Shown here in pieces: positions 56,958 to 64,000 of a stretch of DNA of 64,000 nt. The stretch covers positions 3,122,501 to 3,186,500 of the forward strand of contig NZ_QTJP01000001.1 of the NCBI RefSeq assembly GCF_003391115.1. Reading direction: 5' to 3'. Both the position numbers and the translations under genes were made by a program. The notes below the pieces were generated by a model. The model ran no database searches and was not told the DNA's origin. It saw only the letters and a list, made by a program, of their open reading frames with translations. This DNA is from Sphingomonas crusticola (GTDB lineage Bacteria > Pseudomonadota > Alphaproteobacteria > Sphingomonadales > Sphingomonadaceae). The first letter of the stretch is position 1; every line of letters begins with the position of its first letter.

Positions 56958-57968
56958 ATGACGGAGGCCACGATACGCGACGTCGCGCGGGAAGCGCAGC
57001 TGTCGGTCGCCTCGGTATCGCGCGCGCTCAACGGCCATAAGAGCGTTCGCCCCGAAACACGGGCGCGGATCGTCGCGGTGGCGGACGAACTCGGCTATGT
57101 TCCGCATGCCGGCGCGCGCAGCCTGAGCATGGCGCGATCGAACGCGATCGGCGTGGTCCTGCCGGACCTCCACGGCGAATTCTTTTCCGAGATCGTGCGG
57201 GGCATGGATCGCGAGGCCACACGGCTTGGCCTGCAATTGCTGCTGTCGAACATGCACGCCGATCCGGTTCAGGCGGGCCTGGCATTGCGCGCGATGCATG
57301 GACGCGTCGACGGCCTGCTGATCATGTGCCCGCAGATGCGATCCGAGGGGTGGGCCGGATCCTTGCCGCGTGGCCTGCCGGCGGTGCTGCTCAACACGTC
57401 CGAGCCGACGATGGACCGACCGTCCATGGCAATCGACAATCGCGCGGGCGCGGCTGCCATAGCGCGCCATCTGGTGAGTATCGGGCGACGTTCGATCGTG
57501 CACATTGCCGGGCCCGATCACAACGTCGATGCGCGCGAACGGCACAAAGGTTTCGAGGACGTGATCCGCGCCGAGGCGCCGGATGCGGTCATCACCGTGC
57601 TCCCCGGCGATTTCAACGAGGAGAGCGGGGAGGCTGCCGCCGCCCAAATCCTCTCGAGCGGCATGAAGGTCGATGCCATCTTCGCCGCAAACGACATGAT
57701 GGCGGTCGGCTGCCTTCAGGCGTTGCGTGCCGCCGGCGTGCGCGTGCCCGAGGAGATCGCCGTCGCCGGCTTCGATGACGTGCCGATCGCGCGCTACCTC
57801 GCGCTCACGACAGCCCGCGTGCGGATCGCGGAGATCGGTGCGCGTGCCGTGATCCGTCTGACCGAAATCATGAGCGGTCACGAGGAAGGGGCCAAAATCG
57901 AGGTGCAGATTCCGGAGCTGGTCGTGCGTGGCACCACCCAGATGCCGGACCCGAGCGACGCTCCTTAA
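56958..57968 (+). CDS. LacI/GalR-family transcriptional regulator
   Basis: A 336-residue repressor. The helix-turn-helix and hinge (ATIRDVAREAQLSVASVSRA, residues 4-23; HAGARSLSMARSNAIGVVLP) are followed by the effector-binding domain ending in VAGFDDVPIARYLALTTARV. It starts 126 bases after RidA and is followed 136 bases later by the GH144-like gene, which carries a consensus operator (58055-58068). The probable effector is a glucan-derived sugar. Confidence 0.95.
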   Translation: MTEATIRDVAREAQLSVASVSRALNGHKSVRPETRARIVAVADELGYVPHAGARSLSMARSNAIGVVLPDLHGEFFSEIVRGMDREATRLGLQLLLSNMHADPVQAGLALRAMHGRVDGLLIMCPQMRSEGWAGSLPRGLPAVLLNTSEPTMDRPSMAIDNRAGAAAIARHLVSIGRRSIVHIAGPDHNVDARERHKGFEDVIRAEAPDAVITVLPGDFNEESGEAAAAQILSSGMKVDAIFAANDMMAVGCLQALRAAGVRVPEEIAVAGFDDVPIARYLALTTARVRIAEIGARAVIRLTEIMSGHEEGAKIEVQIPELVVRGTTQMPDPSDAP

Positions 57969-58054
57969 GCGCAGCTACGCCGCGGCTGTAACCGCCGGCA
58001 AACGTCGTCCAGCCCGTTCCGTCAAACCCCCCGCCAATGGTTCCCCTCTTTGTT

Positions 58055-58068
58055 TGGAACCGATTACA
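58055..58068 (+). promoter_or_regulatory. LacI-family operator upstream of the glucanase gene
   Basis: TGGAACCGATTACA matches the LacI/GalR consensus TGnAAnCGnTTnCA at every fixed position. It lies 35 bases before the glucanase ATG and just past the gene of a LacI regulator, so local control by that regulator is likely. Confidence 0.75.
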
Positions 58069-58103
58069 TGCCAATGAGGCGGTAACAGACCGGAGAGGGG
58101 AAG

Positions 58104-60302
58104 ATGATGGCGCGAGAGAGGCTTGCAGCAGGCCTGGGGATGCTCACGTGCGGCGCGCTCGCGCTCGCGATGGCCTGCCCGGCATCCGCCCAATTGTATG
58201 ATCGTCACGTCGTGTTCGACAATGCGCGCGTCGCGGGTCCTTATCATTTCAGCCTCGCCAGCAAGTCCGGGCCGAGCGAGCTCGAGCTGACCGGAAATGC
58301 CATCCCGGTGGACACGCGCACGTTCCACACGCCGCCCAATAGCCTCAAGCTCCACTGGACTTCGCGTTACGGCGGGGACTGGCGGGTGGCACTCGACGCG
58401 CAGAAATATTTCCGCACCAACAATTTCGTCGGCAATCGGCTGAGCCTGTGGCTCTATGCGGAAGAGCCGCTCGATGCCGATGCCGCGCCGGGGCTGGTGC
58501 TGACCGACGCCCGCGGCAACAATACGCCGACGATGCGCCTGCTGGGCGATCTCGCTTCACTGCCGGCGCGACAATGGGTGCAGGTCAGCATCCCGCTCGA
58601 CAAGATCACCGACCTGGTCGCCTCGACCGAGGATCGCCGGCCCGATCTCAGCCATCTTGCGGGTCTCATCCTCGTCCAGCGGATCGACGACGGTAAGGCG
58701 CATACGCTCTATCTCGACGATATCCGCATCGACGATCCGGCCGCGGCGGTGGCGCCGCCGCCAAAGGCCCCGCCGATGGGCCTGGCGGCGAAGGGCTATG
58801 ACCGCCACATCGATCTTTCCTGGCAGGTGGAGCGCGCGCCAGGGGTGGAATCCTACCGCATCTATCGTTCGATCGACGACAAGCCGTTCGAGCCGATCGG
58901 CATCCAGAAAGGCCATATCGCGCGTTACGAGGACTTTCTCGGCGCGAGCGGCAAGACTGCCAGCTATCGCATCAGTGCGGTCAATGGCGCGGGCCAGGAG
59001 TCGCCGGTGTCGCAGGCCGTGACGGCAACGACCCGGACCCTTTCGGACGACGACCTGCTGACGATGGTTCAGGAGGCGCAATTCCGCTATTATTGGGAGG
59101 GCGCGCACCCCAATGCCGGAATGGCGCTGGAAGTAACGCCCGGCGACCCGGATCAGGTCGCGCTCGGAGCGTCCGGATTCGGCGCAATGGCGCTGCTGGT
59201 AGGCATCGAACGCGGGTTCATCACGCGCGAACAAGGTGCCGAACGCTTCCTCAAGATCGTGCGCTTCCTTGCCCGGGCGGATCGTTTCCACGGGGTATGG
59301 CCGCATTATCTCGACGGCCGGACCGGCAAAACCATGGCCTTTTTCGGCAAATATGACGACGGCGGCGACCTTATCGAGACCGCTTTCATGATGCAGGGGC
59401 TGCTGTCTGCCCGCCAATATTTCACGCACAACACGCCTGCAGAGCGCGAAATCCGCGATACGATCACCCGCTTCTGGCGCGATATCGACTGGAATTGGTA
59501 TCGCAACGGACCCGACAGCAAGGTGCTCTACTGGCATTGGTCGCCCGATTACGGCTTCTATATCCACCATCCGCTGATCGGCTGGAATGAATCGATGATC
59601 GCTTATGTGCTGGCAATCGCCTCGCCAACGCATGCCGTGCCGGCCAGTTTGTGGCACAGCGGCTGGGCAGGGCAGAATGCGCTGGGTGTGGAATATCGGC
59701 GCCGCTGGAGCCGCACGACGCAGGGCGACCAGTTCACCAACGGCAACAGCTATTACGGGATCAAGCTGGACGTCGGGGAAGGCAATGGCTCCGACCTGTT
59801 CTTCACCCATTTCTCGTTCATGGGCTTCGATCCGCGCGGCATGCGCGATGCCTATACCAATTATTTCACCAACAACCGCGCCATCTCGCTGATCAATCAG
59901 GCCTATGCGATCGACAATCCGCGCAAGTTCAAGGGCTATGGCGCGGATGCGTGGGGCTTCACCGCGGGGCTCCACGCCGGTGGTCGGCCGCTGCAGTCAG
60001 ACGACAATGGCACGATCACGCCGGAAGGCCCGCTCGGCTCGTTTGCCTATACGCCAGCCCAATCGATGCTTGCGCTCAAGCATTTCTACCGCGATCTCGG
60101 CGCCAAGACGTGGGGCGTATACGGCTTCGCCGACGGCTATAATGAGACCGATAATTATTTCGACGAAAGCTATATGGGGCTGAACCAGGCGCCGGCGGTG
60201 GTGATGATCGAGAACCAGCGGACGGGGCTGATCTGGAAATTGTTCATGTCCAATCCCGAGATCGCGCCGGCGCTCAAGAAGATCGGCTTCCGGAAGGATT
60301 GA
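58104..60302 (+). CDS. GH144-like secreted glucanase (glycoamylase-domain family)
   Basis: 732 residues. A signal peptide (about 1-29, ending ASAQ) precedes an N-terminal beta-sandwich (about 32-215), a fibronectin-III-like domain (about 225-315) and a C-terminal (alpha/alpha)6 domain (about 325-730) of the PF10091 type, with VTPGDPDQVALGASGFGAMA, GFYIHHPLIGWNESMIAYVL and ADAWGFTAGLHAGGRP. Members include endo-beta-1,2-glucanases of GH144; some are labelled glucoamylase. GGAGAGGGG precedes the ATG. Probably periplasmic or outer-membrane, cleaving a beta-glucan. Confidence 0.88.
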   Translation: MMARERLAAGLGMLTCGALALAMACPASAQLYDRHVVFDNARVAGPYHFSLASKSGPSELELTGNAIPVDTRTFHTPPNSLKLHWTSRYGGDWRVALDAQKYFRTNNFVGNRLSLWLYAEEPLDADAAPGLVLTDARGNNTPTMRLLGDLASLPARQWVQVSIPLDKITDLVASTEDRRPDLSHLAGLILVQRIDDGKAHTLYLDDIRIDDPAAAVAPPPKAPPMGLAAKGYDRHIDLSWQVERAPGVESYRIYRSIDDKPFEPIGIQKGHIARYEDFLGASGKTASYRISAVNGAGQESPVSQAVTATTRTLSDDDLLTMVQEAQFRYYWEGAHPNAGMALEVTPGDPDQVALGASGFGAMALLVGIERGFITREQGAERFLKIVRFLARADRFHGVWPHYLDGRTGKTMAFFGKYDDGGDLIETAFMMQGLLSARQYFTHNTPAEREIRDTITRFWRDIDWNWYRNGPDSKVLYWHWSPDYGFYIHHPLIGWNESMIAYVLAIASPTHAVPASLWHSGWAGQNALGVEYRRRWSRTTQGDQFTNGNSYYGIKLDVGEGNGSDLFFTHFSFMGFDPRGMRDAYTNYFTNNRAISLINQAYAIDNPRKFKGYGADAWGFTAGLHAGGRPLQSDDNGTITPEGPLGSFAYTPAQSMLALKHFYRDLGAKTWGVYGFADGYNETDNYFDESYMGLNQAPAVVMIENQRTGLIWKLFMSNPEIAPALKKIGFRKD

Positions 60303-60691
60303 GGCAGGGCCTGACGCGGGGCGGTGAGGGGCAATCCGCCACCGCGAAACGTCACCATCGCCGCGGAAATGGCCGAGCCGCCGATGACGAAAATAAAAAA
60401 ACACCAGAAACGAACTTGATGATTTCGGGCTTCCGGGCGTGCCGGGGTCACCTTCCCGACCATGCGACCTATGAGAAAGAGCCGGGCAGGCACGCGATCA
60501 CCGCTCGGGAGGTTGGCGGACCTCGCGCGCATGTATGCATAATGCGTACAGTTGTCAAGGCTCCAACGACAGCGGGGTCAGGCGGGCACCGGTTGCATTT
60601 CGGAGCGATCTGCACCGGCTGACTAGCTCTTGCCGGCGGCGTCGGGCTCGGCGCGATTTGAGCTACGCCAGACCCTAAAGCCATCCTTAAC
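60303..60691. other. Convergent intergenic region with an operator-like palindrome
   Basis: 389 bases between two genes that both end here. No convincing gene. Visible features are an A-rich stretch (AAAATAAAAAAACACC, about 60389-60404) and a 19-base near-palindrome at 60532-60550. Confidence 0.55.
60532..60550. promoter_or_regulatory. 19-base near-palindrome, operator-like
   Basis: TGTATGCAT-A-ATGCGTACA: 8 of 9 bases in each arm are complementary. TGTA...TACA ends resemble GntR-type operators in general form. No start codon of a recognised gene is near. Confidence 0.35.
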
Positions 60692-62218
60692 TCAGCCGCC
60701 CGGCGCCGCGCAGCAGCGCGCGATGAACTGTTCGTGCGCGGGCATCAGCGAGACGTTCGATGCAACCACCTTCTCGACGTGATCGACCAAGGCGTGCAGA
60801 TCATGGTCCGCGATCCAATCGACCGCCGGGTGATAGGTGCGGGGATGCAGCCCTTGGCCGAGCATAACCTGGACCCAGCTCGTTAGGCCGAACATCTCCG
60901 TGCCGTTGCGGAAGAACTGACCGTTGGCCACGAACAGGTCGATATAGGATTGTAGGGTATCCGGAATCCGCATCGTCCGGACGTAATTCCAGAATTCCGA
61001 ATCCGTCCGTTGCGTGACGTGGTAATGGAGGATCAGGAAATCCCGGATCCTTTCATATTCGAAGTCCGTCTGCTCGTTATAGACATTCTGCAGCGCGATA
61101 TCGCAGTCGGCATTGGGGAACAGGCTCATCACGCGGTTAATGCCCGCCTGCACCAGATAGATGGCGGTCGATTCCAGCGGTTCGAGAAAGCCGCCGGCGA
61201 GGCCAATCGCGATGACGTTGCGATCCCATAATTTGCGGCGCTTGCCGGTCGTGAAACGGAGCGGCCTGGGATCGGCCTGCGCCTTTCCGTCGAGGTTTGC
61301 GAGCAGGATATCGGCCGCGCGATCGTCGGTCATGAACTGGCTGCTATAGACGTGGCCGTTACCCGTCCGATGCTGGAGCGGGATGCGCCACTGCCAGCCC
61401 GCTTCGCGCGCGGTGGAGCGCGTATAGGGGGCGGGCGGGCCGACCTTTTCGCACGGCACCGCCAGCGCGCGGTCGCAAGGCAACCAGTGCGTCCAGTCGT
61501 CGAAGTCCACGCCTAAGGCATTCCCGATCAGCAGCGAGCGGAAGCCGGTGCAATCGAGGAAAAGATCTGCCTCGACATGATCGCCATTCTCGAGCTGGAC
61601 GCTCTCGACGAACCCGTTGTCGGTGTGGCGATGGACGGCGATGACCTTGCCTTCGATCCGCCGAGCGCCCTGTGCTTCGGCGCGCCGCCGCAGGAAGCGC
61701 GCATAGAGCGTCGCGTCGAAATGATAGGCATAGGCGATCTCGGCCAAGGGTGAGTTGGGCGGCGCGTCGCTCGGCGGGGCCGTGAATTTGTCGAGCGGCG
61801 CTGCCACCGTATTGATCGAGTAGCGACCGATATCCTTGCCGCGGCCGTGGGCGCGCGCTTTCAGCCAATATTGGTGGAAGGGCAGGAGGCCGACATCGCG
61901 CCCGATCGTGCCAAAACCATGGACGTAGCTGTCGCCAATCCGCCCCCAGTCGTTGAACTGGATACCGAGCTTGAAACTGCCCTGGGTCTGGCGAACGAAC
62001 TCTGCCTCGTCGATCCCAAGCAGGCGGTTGAATGCGGAGAGGTGGGGCACCGTCGCTTCGCCGACACCGATGATGCCGATCTCGTCGGATTCGACCAAAG
62101 TGACGTCGATCTGGCGGCCGAAGACCTTCGAGATTGCGGCTGCGGCCATCCAGCCGGCCGATCCACCGCCGATTATAGCGATTGAACGGATCGGGCGCCC
62201 GGTTTGCTGCTGCGTCAT
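60692..62218 (-). CDS. Flavin-dependent tryptophan-halogenase-family protein
   Basis: 508 residues. The FAD motif IAIIGGGSAGWMAAAAI is at about residues 13-29. The catalytic lysine of the family is present (Lys83 in SFKLGIQF). The halogenase signature W-x-W-x-I-P is present as WQWRIP (about 274-279), and the LAGGFLEPLESTAIYL segment (about 338-353) carries the conserved glutamate. These motifs place it with PrnA/RebH-type enzymes that make hypohalous acid and halogenate indoles or phenols. No biosynthetic cluster is adjacent; the neighbour is a TonB-dependent receptor, a setting known for many Xanthomonas, Caulobacter and Sphingomonas members. A separate flavin reductase is not in the window. 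Confidence 0.93.
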   Translation of the reverse strand: MTQQQTGRPIRSIAIIGGGSAGWMAAAAISKVFGRQIDVTLVESDEIGIIGVGEATVPHLSAFNRLLGIDEAEFVRQTQGSFKLGIQFNDWGRIGDSYVHGFGTIGRDVGLLPFHQYWLKARAHGRGKDIGRYSINTVAAPLDKFTAPPSDAPPNSPLAEIAYAYHFDATLYARFLRRRAEAQGARRIEGKVIAVHRHTDNGFVESVQLENGDHVEADLFLDCTGFRSLLIGNALGVDFDDWTHWLPCDRALAVPCEKVGPPAPYTRSTAREAGWQWRIPLQHRTGNGHVYSSQFMTDDRAADILLANLDGKAQADPRPLRFTTGKRRKLWDRNVIAIGLAGGFLEPLESTAIYLVQAGINRVMSLFPNADCDIALQNVYNEQTDFEYERIRDFLILHYHVTQRTDSEFWNYVRTMRIPDTLQSYIDLFVANGQFFRNGTEMFGLTSWVQVMLGQGLHPRTYHPAVDWIADHDLHALVDHVEKVVASNVSLMPAHEQFIARCCAAPGG

Positions 62219-62303
62219 CGAACACCGGAAAAGAGGAAGGTCACGGCTTTATGCGCTCGCCGCAAGCCGAGCTCAAGCAAGCCGGGGAGGCCTGTGCGAG
62301 CGG

Positions 62304-62351
62304 TCAAAAAGTGAAATGGCCCCGGCGCGAGCGTCGCGCACGCCAGGGCCA
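62304..62351 (-). terminator. Terminator between the receptor and halogenase genes
   Basis: On the minus strand, TGGCCCTGGCG... pairs with ...CGCCGGGGCCA (about 62351-62317), followed by TTTCACTTTTT. It is 16 bases past the receptor stop and about 85 bases before the halogenase start. Confidence 0.7.
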
Positions 62352-62366
62352 AAGGCTGGCTGGTCG

Positions 62367-64000
62367 TTAGAAACGCAGACCGGCGGACAGCTTAATCAGC
62401 CGTGGCGTCCCAGTGATATTGCCCTGCTTGTTATACGTTGCCCGGAACGTGGAATCGGCAACGGCAATGTCGCCCGGATTGAAGTTGTGCCAGTTGAACA
62501 GGTTCAGCACGTCGACCCGGAAATAGCCGCTCACCCCGCCGAAGAAGGTGATATCCTTCGACAGCTGCACGTCGATATCCTTGTAGCCAAGGGTGTTGTG
62601 CGGCCGGCTGCTGCCGAAGATCGTGCCGCCGCCAAAGTCGTTGCAGACAGATTGTCCAGCCGGACAGCCCTTGATCCAGGCCGCCGCGGTCGGGGTCGCC
62701 AGCTCTACTCGGGCGGCGCCCGAAATGCCCCAGAACAGGTCGCGTGTGTAGGTTGCGACGATGCGATGGCGGGGAACCGCCGTCGCCTGGATCGTGGGAT
62801 AGTCGCTCGCATAGGGCAGATCGAAGAGATATTGATTATTGTTGATCTGGTAAGGGTTCGACCCCCCGGCGATGTTGTTCTGTTTGCCGATCGAGAGGGT
62901 GTAAGAGAAAGTCGCACTCCAGCCGGACGCCTTTGTATAGGGCTTCTGCGTGCCGACGCCGAGCTGCCAGAGATGGTCCTTGGTGCCATTATCCCACAGA
63001 ATCAGACCGCCGACGCCGGGAACGCCCTGTCCGCCCCACTGCGACCCGTTGTGGAAATAGGCGCCGTCCGAATACCGATTGCCCAGGCGGCCGACAATAT
63101 TGTCAAAGCTCTCGATATAGGATGCTGAGACCTGGGTATTCCAGTCGCCGATCTTGTTGCGCATGCCGAGGCTGAACTGATCGGAATAAGGCGTTTTGAT
63201 ATTGTTGTGCAGCAGATCGACCTCGTGCGAGGTTGGATCGGTCTGGAAGGCCGCCAGCCCCGCCGGCGTGAGATAGGCCGGGTTAAAGGCGTAACAGTGA
63301 TTGGCCGGGTTGACGTCCGCCGCCGTCGCGCAGGGGCCGAAAGAATCCTGCGTCTGGGCGGACGGGAAGTAGACTTCCGGGTTGCCGTTCAGCGCGATCT
63401 TGGTCGTCTCCAGCGCCAGCGTGGCAAACTGGTTGCGATTGTAGGCGCGGGCATAGCCGCCGAAGAAGACGTGCTTGTTGTCGCTGAACAGATCATAGGA
63501 GAAGCCCAGGCGCGGCGAGAAGTTCTTGGGCGCCTTACGGTTGCTGCCGGTGCTGACATAATCGTTGATATCATAGCCGGGCAGCGAGCCATTGCCCATC
63601 GCCAGTACCGCGGCGTAGGATTGCGTGGTTCCCGGGAAATTCGAATTCAGCCCCGCCACGACGTTGGCGGGCGTCTTGAAGTCCAGATAGGCTGGCACGA
63701 CTTCGTAATCCAGACGGACGCCGAGGTTGATCGTCAGGTGCCGATTGACGTTCCAGTCGTCCTGAACATAGGCGCTATACTGCTTGTCCCGGGTCGTGAT
63801 GCCCGCCTGGTCGAAACCGGCGGTGAGATTGGGGAATTGCAGCTTGTACGGCGTCGACGAGAGGCCGTTCGGCGTCACGGCATAATAATAGGTCGCGTTC
63901 GCCGCATCGGAGCTCGCATTCTGCGATGTCAGCTTGACCGAGCCGAAGCTGAAGCCGGCATGAAACGTATGGTCGCCGGCAAGGCGGACATTGGGCAGCG
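62367..64000 (-). CDS. TonB-dependent receptor, 5' part beyond the window
   Basis: The C-terminal 540 or so residues of an outer-membrane receptor of the Oar-like type. The frame is open to the right edge (GDHTFHAGFSFGSVKL is readable before 63878), so the plug domain lies outside. Barrel features include YSAYVQDDWNVNRHLTINLG, GVRLDYEVVPAYLDF and the C-terminal LIKLSAGLRF ending in Phe. FNWHNFNPGDIAVADSTFRA near the end is typical of Oar/carboxypeptidase-regulatory-domain receptors. It precedes the halogenase gene on the same strand and may import its substrate. Confidence 0.92.
   Translation of the reverse strand, partial: LPNVRLAGDHTFHAGFSFGSVKLTSQNASSDAANATYYYAVTPNGLSSTPYKLQFPNLTAGFDQAGITTRDKQYSAYVQDDWNVNRHLTINLGVRLDYEVVPAYLDFKTPANVVAGLNSNFPGTTQSYAAVLAMGNGSLPGYDINDYVSTGSNRKAPKNFSPRLGFSYDLFSDNKHVFFGGYARAYNRNQFATLALETTKIALNGNPEVYFPSAQTQDSFGPCATAADVNPANHCYAFNPAYLTPAGLAAFQTDPTSHEVDLLHNNIKTPYSDQFSLGMRNKIGDWNTQVSASYIESFDNIVGRLGNRYSDGAYFHNGSQWGGQGVPGVGGLILWDNGTKDHLWQLGVGTQKPYTKASGWSATFSYTLSIGKQNNIAGGSNPYQINNNQYLFDLPYASDYPTIQATAVPRHRIVATYTRDLFWGISGAARVELATPTAAAWIKGCPAGQSVCNDFGGGTIFGSSRPHNTLGYKDIDVQLSKDITFFGGVSGYFRVDVLNLFNWHNFNPGDIAVADSTFRATYNKQGNITGTPRLIKLSAGLRF

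Noticed and set aside
56244-57881. A 545-codon minus-strand frame opposite RidA and the LacI regulator
   Set aside because: It is an antisense shadow; it crosses the intergenic region and both real genes and shows no domain.
60303-60532. A minus-strand frame with a hydrophobic stretch beyond the glucanase end
   Set aside because: The frame continues as an antisense shadow of the glucanase; there is no ribosome site at a suitable start.

Overview
The window is high-GC chromosomal DNA from an alphaproteobacterium, most likely a member of the Sphingomonadaceae (Sphingomonas or a close relative). The evidence is the mix of families: two TonB-dependent receptors with a flavin-dependent halogenase and LacI/GH144 neighbours, a DksA with one cysteine, a two-LysM degenerate-LytM protein, and short intergenic repeats ending in GCAATGACG. 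No phage, transposase, CRISPR array or integrase was seen. The assignment rests on protein resemblance read by eye, not on a database search.

Positions 1-21.4 kb: a metalloprotease and a small membrane protein precede a complete Wzx/Wzy-type polysaccharide locus. It holds an O-antigen ligase/polymerase-like protein, a Wza/GumB-like exporter, a Wzc-type tyrosine autokinase, a repeat-rich membrane-anchored protein, a small secreted protein, a DegT/PglE-like aminotransferase, a GNAT protein, a glycosyltransferase fused to a PglC-like initiating phosphosugar transferase, a FemAB/GNAT-fold protein, a Wzx flippase, a second GT4 glycosyltransferase, the three UDP-L-FucNAc enzymes (CapE, CapF, CapG) and a PglF/WbpM-type 4,6-dehydratase. 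Together they predict a short repeat unit that begins with a 4-amino (bacillosamine-type) or QuiNAc-type sugar and contains L-FucNAc. A LacI regulator closes the region.

Positions 21.4-48.9 kb: mostly core genes. These are rpsF-rpsR-rplI with a hairpin and T-run in the leader, fabD-fabG-acpP-fabF-mltG, argC, an NlpC/P60 hydrolase, MarR, an M17 aminopeptidase, a GH3 glycosidase, a PAP2 phosphatase, rimO, a DUF3089 hydrolase, an NlpD-like protein, serS, a host-attachment-like protein, a duplicated-domain secreted protein, dksA, a PilZ protein, argD-argF, hslO, queC-queE, hspQ and tRNA-Ser(CGA). Short intergenic repeats of at least three kinds cluster between 37 and 48 kb.

Positions 48.9-64 kb: accessory metabolism. 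A SirB1-like protein and several small ORFs are followed by an apparently Tat-exported flavin amine oxidase, a GNAT protein, a TonB-dependent receptor and a RidA-family protein that carries a signal peptide, which suggests cell-envelope amine oxidation with local imine hydrolysis. Next come a LacI regulator and a GH144-like glucanase with a consensus LacI-family operator in front of it. Last, on the minus strand, are a tryptophan-halogenase-family flavoprotein and a TonB-dependent receptor that runs off the right end of the window.
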